Positions 17,091 to 25,691 of a stretch of 64,000 nt of DNA are shown here, one piece after another. The stretch's first letter is position 1. Every line of letters begins with the position of its first letter. A program made the position numbers and the translations under genes. This stretch comes from Sphingobacteriales bacterium (GTDB lineage: Bacteria > Bacteroidota > Bacteroidia > Chitinophagales > UBA2359): NCBI GenBank assembly GCA_016706405.1, contig JADJJT010000003.1, positions 558,001 through 622,000 on the forward strand. The letters are read 5' to 3'. Under the pieces are notes generated by a model. The model made no database searches, had not been told where the DNA came from, and was given only the letters and a program-made list of their open reading frames with translations.

Positions 17091-19469
17091 CTAATACCTG
17101 ACTACGGCTACTGCAATGGCCGAAGTGTTTGGCTGGTATTTATTAAAATCGCTAATAGTTACGTTGCCATCTAAATTACAGTCTCCAGCTTTGTAAACGG
17201 CAATTTGGCTGGCTTGGCTGCTGTAAATATTAAAATCGGCTACGGTAATAGTGCCATTTGCATTACAATCTCCTGCTTTTAGCCCATAATAACCATCGCC
17301 TAAATTGGCTAACTGGGTTCCCCCGTCTAATATATTTGCCGGCAATGATAAATTGTGCGAACTTGCGTTGTTAAATGCTAAAGCCGTTTTTGATAGAACA
17401 GCCAAATGATTCCGGTGGCGCAGCGCTATAAATACATTTTCTCCGGGCGATAATCCGGGAAAACTAAGTTCTGTATTGTTATTAGCATCTACAATTTGTC
17501 CATCGGTTTTAATAAAACAAGCTTTTTGGCCACGAATAACTGTGCTGTCTGCTTTTGAGCGCAATTCAACTAATACCCAATCAACTACGTTGCTTGGAAT
17601 TAGGGCAGTATTTTCGGTGCCGGCATAATTCCATGGGGCTATATTATAAGGTTGGGCTAAAGGAATTAAATCTTTGCTTTTTAAAGTGGCATTCATTTGC
17701 CCACCGCCGGCATAAGGCCCTTGCAGTAGTGTTTTAATTTTCAAAAAAGGCACTGGCAAATTTACGGCATTGCTAATTGTACCCGTACTAAGGTTATGGT
17801 AAGTGCCGCTTGCCGAGTTTTCGAGTAATACAGCCCTAACCATGTATATATTTTGCCCGCCCATAGGCATTACATCTTGGTAGGTTGTGCCTGTAACAGG
17901 GCTGGTGTTTAGCAAGGTAAAAGCTTTGTGCAGGCTATCGGTGCGGTATATATGGTAGCCCAAAATGCTGCCTGTTGCTGCCGTCCAACTGAGGTCAATT
18001 TTGGTTTGGTCAAGGGTTGGCGTTGCCGTTAGCAAGGTAGGCATACCCATATTATGTAGGCGCAAAGTGGGGTCGCCCATTAAAGCGATATGTATAGAGC
18101 GTTGTGCGCCGTTAAAATTGCCATCGTATAAACCACCGTTATTTTGCGACAATTTAGTACAAAGCCCAATAGGGTCGCCCATGGCAAAATAGTGAATAGG
18201 CCAGTGTGGGATTCCGCCCCAAAAATTAATTAAAGTAGGCGATTTTGAGGCTAATGGTGCCCGCAAAAAAGCATCGGCATTATCCCAGTCGCCAAAATAG
18301 CTTCCGGCTAAACTAGTAAAAACAGTTTTTAATGAATCGGTAGCCCATGTACCGGTAGAGGCGACTCCGCTTGCCCCCTGGTACCATCCACCGCCGCAGC
18401 CGTAGGTAAATAAATAATCGCCTGCGGTTAAAAGGGTAACGTAGTCGGCACCATTTACATAGTTATCAACCACATTAGCGGCATCGAACATAGGCGGAAA
18501 ATTTCGCAATCCGGTAATAGCAATATTATAGCCCATAAAATTATCATCAACCAAACCGCGCCTCTGTACTGTAAATGCCCCGGTTCTAAAAGCATGATTT
18601 TTGTTTAAATATTGTTTCATTAGCACCACATCGTCTGGGTTTATTGACGGCATATTATATACATCTACGCGCCCAACTTGCAGCTCAACGTCTGATGGGA
18701 TGGCGCTTTGGTCGAATTTGCCATCATCCGGAATATTGTCGTTTTCGGGTCGGTTTGCTACGGTATTGTTTACGGTTACATCTGTCCATGTGCTGTTCAT
18801 TTCGGCATAATACACATCGGCAGGCCAAGCGCCTTGGTGGTCGGGGTGGCCATCGGGGTAAATATTTCCTGAATACGGCACTGCAATATGCCCTAAAATA
18901 AAGAGGGTGTTAAAATTGGTTGGGTCGGCGTTGTATTCGGTTTTTATGATGTCTTTAACATCCGGAACAGGTAGGGTACGGCTAATATCTTTCCGGATAA
19001 CTTGCCAGCCATCTCCGCGCATGTCGGCAATTAAACGGTCAATTTCGGTTGCCAATGGCGTGGTATAAGTGTCGTCAATTAAAAGCAGCATTTTTCCCCG
19101 ACTATGTGTGGCGGCAACTTTAATTCCGGATAAAATATAGCCATAGCCTGTTGCAGCGCCCCCGGATTTATCAATACGATACTCGTAAGTATTGCCAACA
19201 ATAACGGCGTTATCCGTCCAGGTATTGGTGGTACCGGTAAGAGTAGCCTTGGGCGAGCCCCAAAAACTTGCGCCTTTGGCTTTGCGGTAAATGGTATAAC
19301 CAGTGGCATCGGCATGTAATACCCAGTTTAAAGTAATACTTGCCGGCGATTCGGTTACTACGGCGCTAACCCGCACCGAGCGGTCGAGGTTGTTTTGGGC
19401 TATAAGTTGGAATGGAGTAATAACAATTACAGCAATTAAAATAATTAAAAATAGTAGCGCCTTTTGCAT
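17091..19469 (-). CDS. Secreted gingipain (C25)-like protein with FN3 and dockerin-like repeats
   Basis: This 792-residue protein begins with a signal peptide (MQKALLFLIILIAVIVITPF to LIAQ). A fibronectin-III-like domain follows (about 32-110, SITLNWVLHADATGYTIYRK). The central part (about 125-475) resembles peptidase C25: MLLLIDDTY, LFILGH, and the GDPTLRLH ending typical of that family. The expected catalytic GHG loop reads instead YGCGGG, so activity is doubtful. A second FN3-like domain spans about 485-570. The C-terminus has two dockerin-like calcium loops, GDCNANGTITVADF and GDCNLDGNVTISDF. No T9SS sorting domain is visible. The gene is divergent from the MFS gene and follows the IS remnant. 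Confidence 0.7.
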   Translation of the reverse strand: MQKALLFLIILIAVIVITPFQLIAQNNLDRSVRVSAVVTESPASITLNWVLHADATGYTIYRKAKGASFWGSPKATLTGTTNTWTDNAVIVGNTYEYRIDKSGGAATGYGYILSGIKVAATHSRGKMLLLIDDTYTTPLATEIDRLIADMRGDGWQVIRKDISRTLPVPDVKDIIKTEYNADPTNFNTLFILGHIAVPYSGNIYPDGHPDHQGAWPADVYYAEMNSTWTDVTVNNTVANRPENDNIPDDGKFDQSAIPSDVELQVGRVDVYNMPSINPDDVVLMKQYLNKNHAFRTGAFTVQRRGLVDDNFMGYNIAITGLRNFPPMFDAANVVDNYVNGADYVTLLTAGDYLFTYGCGGGWYQGASGVASTGTWATDSLKTVFTSLAGSYFGDWDNADAFLRAPLASKSPTLINFWGGIPHWPIHYFAMGDPIGLCTKLSQNNGGLYDGNFNGAQRSIHIALMGDPTLRLHNMGMPTLLTATPTLDQTKIDLSWTAATGSILGYHIYRTDSLHKAFTLLNTSPVTGTTYQDVMPMGGQNIYMVRAVLLENSASGTYHNLSTGTISNAVNLPVPFLKIKTLLQGPYAGGGQMNATLKSKDLIPLAQPYNIAPWNYAGTENTALIPSNVVDWVLVELRSKADSTVIRGQKACFIKTDGQIVDANNNTELSFPGLSPGENVFIALRHRNHLAVLSKTALAFNNASSHNLSLPANILDGGTQLANLGDGYYGLKAGDCNANGTITVADFNIYSSQASQIAVYKAGDCNLDGNVTISDFNKYQPNTSAIAVAVVRY

Positions 19470-19510
19470 TTGTTTGATCTTTTTTTGATGCGAAGTAGTA
19501 ATGTATTGCG

Positions 19511-19518
19511 CAAAGATA
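19511..19518 (-). promoter_or_regulatory. Probable -7 box for the C25-like gene (TATCTTTG on minus)
   Basis: TATCTTTG on the minus strand matches TAnnTTTG and lies 41 bases before the ATG at 19469. Confidence 0.5.
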
Positions 19519-19701
19519 GTTTTTTTAAACTAAATTTTGTTGTGCCAATGCGCGTTTATGTAAAGCTTGTTTTTTATTATATCCGGATGTTTGTGCTTGT
19601 TTTGGGATTTTGATTTTATTCTTGTTTAAAAAATCTCGTAACTTGGGGCGCAATTTAAGTATTCGCCTCTCTATAAACACAATGACTTTTTACGCCTATT
19701 T

Positions 19702-20954
19702 ATGACAGAAAACTTACCTTCAACGCCCAACCAAAGCAACTCGGTTTTTAATATAATAGTTATTGTAGCTGCACTTGGCTATTTGGTCGATATTTACGAC
19801 TTAATTTTGTTTAGCATTGTTCGCGTTCAAAGCCTTAAAGATATTGGTATTACCGACCCTACTCAAATAGCCGACACAGGTTTGCTATTGCTAAATTGGC
19901 AAATGGCCGGCATGTTGCTGGGCGGCGTTTTATGGGGCATAAGCGGCGATAAATTTGGCCGTATATCGGTATTATTTGGCTCGATATTACTTTATTCGAT
20001 GGCTAATATTGCCAATGGTTTTGTGCAAACGGTTGAGCAGTACGAATGGCTGCGGTTTATTGCCGGTATTGGTTTAGCAGGCGAGTTGGGGGCTGGTATT
20101 ACCTTGGTTAGCGAAGTTATGACCAAAGAGTCGCGGGGGTACGGCACAACATTAGTAGCAACAGTAGGCATGGTGGGGGCGGTAATGGCTTATTTTGTAG
20201 CCAAAACTTTCGACTGGCGCACGGCTTATTTTGTTGGCGGTGGCTTAGGATTATTGTTGTTAGTGTTGCGTGTTTCGGCTTTCGAGTCGGGAATGTATAA
20301 AAACTTATCGAAGGCTAAGGTAAAACGGGGCAATTTGTTGCAGCTATTTAATAATAAACGCCGTGCTTTTCGTTATATTAACTGTATTTTAATTGGTTTG
20401 CCTACTTGGTTTGTAGTTGGTATTTTGGTTACGCTAACCCCCGAATTTGCCAAAAATGGGTTTGGAATGGCTAACCCACCAAAAACTGGGGCCGAAGCTG
20501 TGTTATATTGTTATATAGGCTTAACTGTCGGCGATTTGGTTACAGGTGTGCTTAGTCAGGTTTGGAAAAGTCGCCGGAAAGTAATGTTTTTATTTCACGG
20601 CATATCAATGCTAACGGTGCTTTTTTACTTGTATTCGGGCAGTAATATTTCGTTAAACATGTTGTATTTTAAATGCTTTTTATTGGGTTTTGGGGTAGGC
20701 TTTGGGCGGTATTTGTAACAATGGCATCCGAGAGTTTTGGCACCAATTTAAGGGCTACCACCACCACAACCGTGCCCAATATGGCACGCGGATTTTTAGT
20801 GCCCATAACTGCTTTGTTTTTATTGGCACGCAATAATTTTGGCTACATTAACGGAGCTTTAATTGTAGGCCTAACAAGCACAGTTATAGCTGTTCTTGCC
20901 GTTTATTTTTTAGATGAAACTTACGGCAAAAACTTAGATTATGTTGAGGAGTAA
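19702..20954 (+). pseudogene. MFS transporter split by a one-base frameshift
   Basis: The first 338 residues (to 20718) and the last part (from about 20701 to 20954) are in different frames but together give one transporter of about 417 residues. The A-loop motif GDKFGRISVL near residue 90 and about 12 hydrophobic segments mark the major facilitator superfamily, in the sugar/organic acid type group. At the join, frame 1 reads GVGFGRYL-stop, while the other frame continues WAVFVTMASESFGTNLRATT. Adding one base to the TTT at 20701-20703 restores GVGFWAVFVT. So the break is a single missing base next to TTTGGG, either a real mutation or a sequencing error. The substrate cannot be told. It ends just before a terminator-like hairpin. 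Confidence 0.8.
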
Positions 20955-21003
20955 AAACCTTTAATAAATCAGCTTATTGTTTTGGTCTGGTTTATTAAAG
21001 GTT
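20951..21003 (-). terminator. Hairpin terminator between convergent genes
   Basis: Exact 13-bp arms AACCTTTAATAAA (20956-20968) and TTTATTAAAGGTT (20991-21003). On the minus strand the stem runs into GGTTTTTAC, a run of five T, fitting termination of the DUF4349 gene; it may also act on the MFS transcript. Confidence 0.65.
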
Positions 21004-21101
21004 GTAATCATACACTTATCCGGATTGCTTCAAAATTCAGTTAGATAAACCTAAGCCTTGCAAATTCCGAGGAACAGTTCGATTTCTTTTTCCTAATTTA
21101 A

Positions 21102-22055
21102 TCAATTAATATTTTGTTGGTTGTTGTTGGTGGTGGGCAGTTTCAATTTTTTAGCCGACCTGCGCCTCAAAAATGCTCTTATCAACCAAACACCCAAAAA
21201 CGTCAAAATAATCAAAGGCCAAATATTTACCAAGCCTATTATTAACTCTAAAAATCCGCGCCAACCATTTTCAAGGGCTTGTAGCAGTTTTCCAAAAAAG
21301 CCAATAGTGGGCTGAGGTTTATAGTCCAATTTCTGGTAGTATGTAAGGTGAATAGTACTGCGCGCTACACTGCGGTTTATTTCGTTCAGCCTGCTTTGCG
21401 CCGATTCAATTTCGGCCCTTATTTGGCCAATTTGCGACTCGACCTCTAAAATTTCCTTAATGGATTTGGCCTGTTTTAAAATTTCGCGGTAGCGAGCTTC
21501 AAGCGCTAATTTGGTTTTGAGGCGGGCATCAATATCTACATACTCCATTGTTTTATCGTCTGTGCTGATGTTTTTTTGGTCGGTATATACCGACAAAGCC
21601 ATGAGTTCCTCAATAAAACTGTCGAACTGGTCGTTTGCAATACGTATGGTTAAATAATTGCGCGTCTTATACGACTCGCTTTGCTGACTTTCGTTGGTAA
21701 TATCGGCTTTATATTTGCCGCACAAGGCTTTAATAGCTTTGCCATCCTCCTCAAATTTTTGTACTTGAAACTCAATATTAGCCGTTTTGACTATTTTTTT
21801 AGCAGTTTCAATTTGGCCGGAACTAACAGTTGTACCTGTTTGATTTAAGCGGCTGTCTTCATTGCCTTCCAATGCAATTTCGCCACTGCCGGCAGCCGGC
21901 GCTGCTTGTGCCTCTACATTAGGCATCGAACGACTTTGGGTGCTTGCATCTGCTTCGCTTTTGTACGAATAAGCTGCTTTATTTTCATAATTTGCTCCGC
22001 CACATGCAGTTAGGTAAAAAATTGCGACAAGGCAAATAAAACTAAGATTTTTCAT
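21102..22055 (-). CDS. DUF4349-domain lipoprotein
   Basis: This 317-residue protein starts with a lipoprotein signal (MKNLSFICLVAIFYLTACGG); the lipobox LTAC puts the lipid-bearing Cys at residue 18. After a low-complexity stretch comes the DUF4349 domain (about 85-255): KTANIEFQVQKFEEDG, LTIRIANDQFDSFIEEL and a coiled coil with ILEVESQIGQIRAEIESAQSRLNEI. A transmembrane helix near residues 275-300 is followed by a basic tail. The family is widespread and its role unknown. Being lipid-anchored at one end and membrane-spanning at the other is characteristic of DUF4349 proteins. No operon partner is evident. Confidence 0.8.
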   Translation of the reverse strand: MKNLSFICLVAIFYLTACGGANYENKAAYSYKSEADASTQSRSMPNVEAQAAPAAGSGEIALEGNEDSRLNQTGTTVSSGQIETAKKIVKTANIEFQVQKFEEDGKAIKALCGKYKADITNESQQSESYKTRNYLTIRIANDQFDSFIEELMALSVYTDQKNISTDDKTMEYVDIDARLKTKLALEARYREILKQAKSIKEILEVESQIGQIRAEIESAQSRLNEINRSVARSTIHLTYYQKLDYKPQPTIGFFGKLLQALENGWRGFLELIIGLVNIWPLIILTFLGVWLIRAFLRRRSAKKLKLPTTNNNQQNIN

Positions 22056-22170
22056 GGTTGGTATGTTTGAAGGTTTAGTTTTTTTTTAGATGTTTACAAG
22101 TAAATAATTAGTTACGTTGTAATTAAAAACAGATGCAAAAAATATCCGGAAAGGTGCATAAATTGAAAAA

Positions 22171-23112
22171 TTAATTTGGAACTACCACTTGTATTGCCTC
22201 CGGAATAATTTCTATCCGGATAGGCGTATGCCCTAATAACTCGCCTTCGGCCTGTAAATACAAAGGTGTTTCTGCATTAATGGTAATCCATTTACAAGTA
22301 AAAACAGCTATTTGTGGATGGCCTATAAATTTGCCATTATACAAATTGGGTAATTGTTGTAGTACTTGCAATTTATTTAAGCCTTTTATTAACGTTACAT
22401 CTAATAAGCCATCGTGGGGGCTTGCGTTGGGGCAAAGCATCATGCCGCCGCCAACAAATTTGCCAATTCCGGCTGCCATTAAATACAAGGGGCCTTCATA
22501 AATTTGGCCCTCGTTGGTTGTAACCGTGCAATTTACATTTTTATACGCCCACATACTTTTTAAAATAGCGGCAAAATACGATGCCCGCCCCCAGCGTTTT
22601 GCGTTTGGCCAATGCAGCATTGCCTGTGCTACATAGCCATCAAACCCTGCTCCGGCAACATTACAGCTATAAAAATTTGAACTTGTACCATTGGGTTGCG
22701 AAACGTTCACCTTAGCAACATCAAAAGATTTAATTTTACCCGTCCTAAAAGCGGCAAGCGATTTTTGGGGCTGAACCGGAATTCCCAACGTTTTAACCCA
22801 ATCGTTGCCAGTGCCACAAGGTATTACGCCTAACAAAGGGCGTTTTTCTGCTGGCAATTTCATTAAACCGTTCACAACTTCGTGTAATAAACCGTCTCCT
22901 CCAACAGCCAAAATTTGGGTATAACCTTGTGCAGCAGCCTGCTGTACTAATTCGGCAGCATGTAAGGGGGCTGTTGTTTGGTACAATTCATATTTTATGC
23001 CCAACTGCTGTAATAAAGGGTTAATCGTTTTTTGCCATATTTTATACGATTTTCCCATGCGCGAGGCAGGATTTAATATTACAAACCAAGCATTTTTTGT
23101 TAATAAGCCCAT
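22171..23112 (-). CDS. Diacylglycerol/lipid kinase family protein (first copy)
   Basis: This 313-residue cytosolic protein belongs to the DAGK catalytic family (DgkB/YegS-like), which phosphorylates diacylglycerol or related lipids. The N-terminal NPASRMGKSYKIW, the nucleotide-binding GGDGLLHEVVNGL near residue 72 and GTGNDWVKTLGI near 105 are the family motifs. The C-terminal beta-sandwich contains APSPHDGLLDVTL-like NASPHDGLLDVTL. It is divergent from the next gene with only about 90 bases between their chosen starts. A second paralogue lies at 39.7 kb. The lipid substrate cannot be assigned from sequence. Confidence 0.85.
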   Translation of the reverse strand: MGLLTKNAWFVILNPASRMGKSYKIWQKTINPLLQQLGIKYELYQTTAPLHAAELVQQAAAQGYTQILAVGGDGLLHEVVNGLMKLPAEKRPLLGVIPCGTGNDWVKTLGIPVQPQKSLAAFRTGKIKSFDVAKVNVSQPNGTSSNFYSCNVAGAGFDGYVAQAMLHWPNAKRWGRASYFAAILKSMWAYKNVNCTVTTNEGQIYEGPLYLMAAGIGKFVGGGMMLCPNASPHDGLLDVTLIKGLNKLQVLQQLPNLYNGKFIGHPQIAVFTCKWITINAETPLYLQAEGELLGHTPIRIEIIPEAIQVVVPN

Positions 23113-23204
23113 AACCCTTTAAAATAATGCTGCAAGTTAGTGTTTATTGCCTAATTTTGCCAACTATTATTAACAATACGAATAAAATTTATACCTTTAT
23201 TTTT

Positions 23205-23795
23205 ATGGTAAACCTTGAGCATAAAATTAGCAGTTTAGAAACAAAAGTTCAACGCCTAACCTTGTTAAATGGCATTTTAGGCTTGTGTTTTTTAACCTTA
23301 TTATTTGTAAGTGCAACGCGCAGCAACGCTCCAAATTTTGCCCAAATAGAGCCTGTTGTAAAAGCCAACCGCTTTGAAATGGTAAACGAGGCCGGAAAAA
23401 CCTTAATGGTGCTTGAACCTCGCCAAACCACCGGTTCGCTGGCAATTTATAATATGCAAGGAAAAGAAATAATAACCCTCAGTGCCGACCAAACCGGATC
23501 AGGAGCCTTAGTACAACTAAACAATATGGTTAACAACAGCAATTTGCAACTAAGCAACAAGTCCGATGGGTGCAGTATAAAATTGTTTAACTCGCAAGGG
23601 CAAGCCATGTTATATGCGGGCAATGATGCGGCAGGATGTGGGTACCTAAACCTTGCACAAAATGGGCAACCCCAAATTATTTTAGATGCAAATGCCAAAC
23701 AAATTGCCGTTTCAAATCCGGATAGTAAAACAAAGTTTAGCACTTTTCCGCAAAAAACAAATACTACAAATACTAATTCAAACAGCAACAAATAA
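23205..23795 (+). CDS. Single-pass membrane protein with beta-repeat ectodomain, unknown
   Basis: I do not recognise this protein. The frame is open from 23127, but the ATG at 23205 (MVNLEHKISSLETKVQ) gives the more natural start: a short amphipathic helix followed by a transmembrane segment (about residues 17-35, LLNGILGLCFLTLLFVSA). The remaining part (about 45-170) contains repeated short units of the type xxFNxxGQxxLxL: FEMVNEAGKTLMVLE, IYNMQGKEIITLS, KLFNSQGQAMLYAG, NLAQNGQPQIILD. That suggests a small repeat beta-solenoid or sandwich outside the membrane. The tail is Asn/Thr/Ser-rich. Total about 196 residues. It is followed after 14 bases by the CDGSH gene and may be co-transcribed. 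Confidence 0.6.
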   Translation: MVNLEHKISSLETKVQRLTLLNGILGLCFLTLLFVSATRSNAPNFAQIEPVVKANRFEMVNEAGKTLMVLEPRQTTGSLAIYNMQGKEIITLSADQTGSGALVQLNNMVNNSNLQLSNKSDGCSIKLFNSQGQAMLYAGNDAAGCGYLNLAQNGQPQIILDANAKQIAVSNPDSKTKFSTFPQKTNTTNTNSNSNK

Positions 23796-23809
23796 CTTTT
23801 AATAACTTA

Positions 23810-24082
23810 ATGACCGATAACCCAAATAACGACCCCGACAAACCCATTATTCAGCAAAAATCGCCCTACTGTGTTACCATCGAGGCACAAAAAAAATTCT
23901 CGTGGTGCTCGTGCGGGCGAAGCCAAACCGACCCACGCTGCGATGGCACGCATAAGACTACTTGCAATTTGCGCCCCATTACTCATTTTTACGAAGAAAC
24001 TACTACGGTTTGGTTTTGTGGATGCAAGCAAACCAAACATCCCTTGGGCTACTGCGATGGCTCGCATAAAAAGTTAACCTAA
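23810..24082 (+). CDS. CDGSH iron-sulfur domain protein (two motifs)
   Basis: This 90-residue protein has two CDGSH-type 2Fe-2S binding motifs, each C-x-C-x-n-P-x-CDG-[ST]-H: CSCGRSQTDPRCDGTH (about residues 33-48) and CGCKQTKHPLGYCDGSH (about 69-85). Double-motif proteins of this size resemble the mitochondrial CISD3/MiNT group and their bacterial counterparts; each motif is expected to hold a 2Fe-2S cluster with three Cys and one His. It lacks a membrane anchor and should be cytosolic. The role is probably redox or cluster transfer, but no partner is evident. Start ATG at 23810; it ends convergent with polA. Confidence 0.9.
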   Translation: MTDNPNNDPDKPIIQQKSPYCVTIEAQKKFSWCSCGRSQTDPRCDGTHKTTCNLRPITHFYEETTTVWFCGCKQTKHPLGYCDGSHKKLT

Positions 24083-24141
24083 CAAACAACACGTGTTTAC
24101 CAAGATTAGGCAACAATTCTGCTAATTTTTTATCTTTTTGT

Positions 24142-25662
24142 TTAATGCGCTTCTAACCAATTCTTACCTGTTCCGGTTTCAGCTTTAATAGGTACGGCCA
24201 AATCCGGAATTGCTTGTTCCATGTGGGTTTTAACTATGTCCTGCATTTCGGCAATTTCGGGATTATACACATCAAAAACCAACTCGTCGTGTACTTGTAA
24301 AATCATGCGCGACTCTAAATTGCGTTTCTCCATTTCTATGTTAATATTTACCATGGCCACCTTAATAAGGTCGGCAGCGCTGCCTTGTATGGGCGAGTTG
24401 ATGGCGGTGCGCTCGGCAAAATTCCGGATAGTAGGGTTTTTAGAGCTAATATCTTTTAAATATCGGCGACGGCCTAAAATTGTTTGTGTGTAACCATTTG
24501 TCCGGGCACTTGCTACACACTCGTCCATAAAACCTTTAATGCGTGGATACGACTTAAAATACTCGTCAATAATTTGTTTGGCTTCGCTGCGCGGAACGCC
24601 TAAGCGTTGCGCTAAGCCAAATGCCGAAATGCCGTAGATGATGCCAAAATTTACCATTTTTGCTTTGCGCCGCATATCTTTATCAACACTATCCAGGGCA
24701 ACGCCAAATACCCGCGCTGCCGTAGCTGTATGAATATCTAAACCCTGCATAAAAGCATCGAGCATATTTTGGTCGTGGCTAAGTGCTGCCATTAGGCGCA
24801 GTTCAATTTGCGAGTAGTCGGCACTTAACAAGGTAAATTCGCTGGCGCGCGGAATAAATGCCTTGCGTATTTCGCGACCGCGCTCGGTGCGGATGGGTAT
24901 ATTTTGCAAATTAGGATATTGTGAACTTAAACGCCCTGTAGCTGCCACCGTTTGTTGGTAAGTGGTATGGATGCGTCCGGTGCGGGGGTTAATTAGCTGC
25001 GGAAGCGCATCTACATAAGTGCTACGCAATTTGGTTAATTCGCGGTAGTCGAGCAAAGTAGCGGCAATGGGGTATTTAAAAGCCAATGCCGACAAGGTTT
25101 CTTCGTTGGTACTGTATTGCCCTGTTTTGGTTTTTTGCCCTTCGTAAGGTATTTTCATCCGGTCAAAAAGCACTTCGCCCAATTGCCTTGGCGACTCTAA
25201 ATTAAAAGACACACCTGCTTCGCTGTAAATTTTAATCCGGAGGATTTCAATTTCATCGGTTAAAACGGTTGAATATTTGTTTAAAAAATCAACATCAACT
25301 TTAACACCTTCAAACTCCATATTGGTTAAAACACGAACCAAAGGCATTTCAACCTGAGCAAACAATTTTTGCTGGTGCGGTGCGTGCACCAAAGGGGCAA
25401 ATTTTTGATGTAATTGCAAGGTAATATCGGCATCTTCGGCGGCATATTCGGCCACACGTTCAACGGCTACTTGCCGCATACTTAGCTGTTTAGCACCTTT
25501 TTTGCCAATTAAAGTTTCAATTGAAACGGGTGTGTAGCCTAAATATGTTTCAGCTAAATAATCCATCCCGTGGCGCATTTCGGGCTCTAATAAATAATGC
25601 GCTACCATAGTATCTTCTAATACGCCTTGAACTTCCATAGCATACCAGCGCAACATCAACAA
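24142..25662 (-). CDS. polA: DNA polymerase I, C-terminal (polymerase) part, frameshifted from its N-terminus
   Basis: This 506-residue frame contains the whole family A polymerase domain. Motif A is LLSADYSQIELRLMAALSHD, the O-helix is RRKAKMVNFGIIYGISAFGL, and motif C is VHDELVFDV. The upstream sequence up to about 25713 is also coding in this frame (FFEAQNIIKIGQNIKYDL precedes the first in-frame Met), so the listed ATG is not a real start. It belongs to one polA gene with the segment at 25692-27047, disrupted by a missing base in a run of six A at 25708-25713 on the plus strand. Pol I fills gaps in repair and removes RNA primers. Confidence 0.93.
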   Translation of the reverse strand: MLMLRWYAMEVQGVLEDTMVAHYLLEPEMRHGMDYLAETYLGYTPVSIETLIGKKGAKQLSMRQVAVERVAEYAAEDADITLQLHQKFAPLVHAPHQQKLFAQVEMPLVRVLTNMEFEGVKVDVDFLNKYSTVLTDEIEILRIKIYSEAGVSFNLESPRQLGEVLFDRMKIPYEGQKTKTGQYSTNEETLSALAFKYPIAATLLDYRELTKLRSTYVDALPQLINPRTGRIHTTYQQTVAATGRLSSQYPNLQNIPIRTERGREIRKAFIPRASEFTLLSADYSQIELRLMAALSHDQNMLDAFMQGLDIHTATAARVFGVALDSVDKDMRRKAKMVNFGIIYGISAFGLAQRLGVPRSEAKQIIDEYFKSYPRIKGFMDECVASARTNGYTQTILGRRRYLKDISSKNPTIRNFAERTAINSPIQGSAADLIKVAMVNINIEMEKRNLESRMILQVHDELVFDVYNPEIAEMQDIVKTHMEQAIPDLAVPIKAETGTGKNWLEAH

Positions 25663-25691
25663 ATCATATTTAATATTCTGACCAATTTTTA

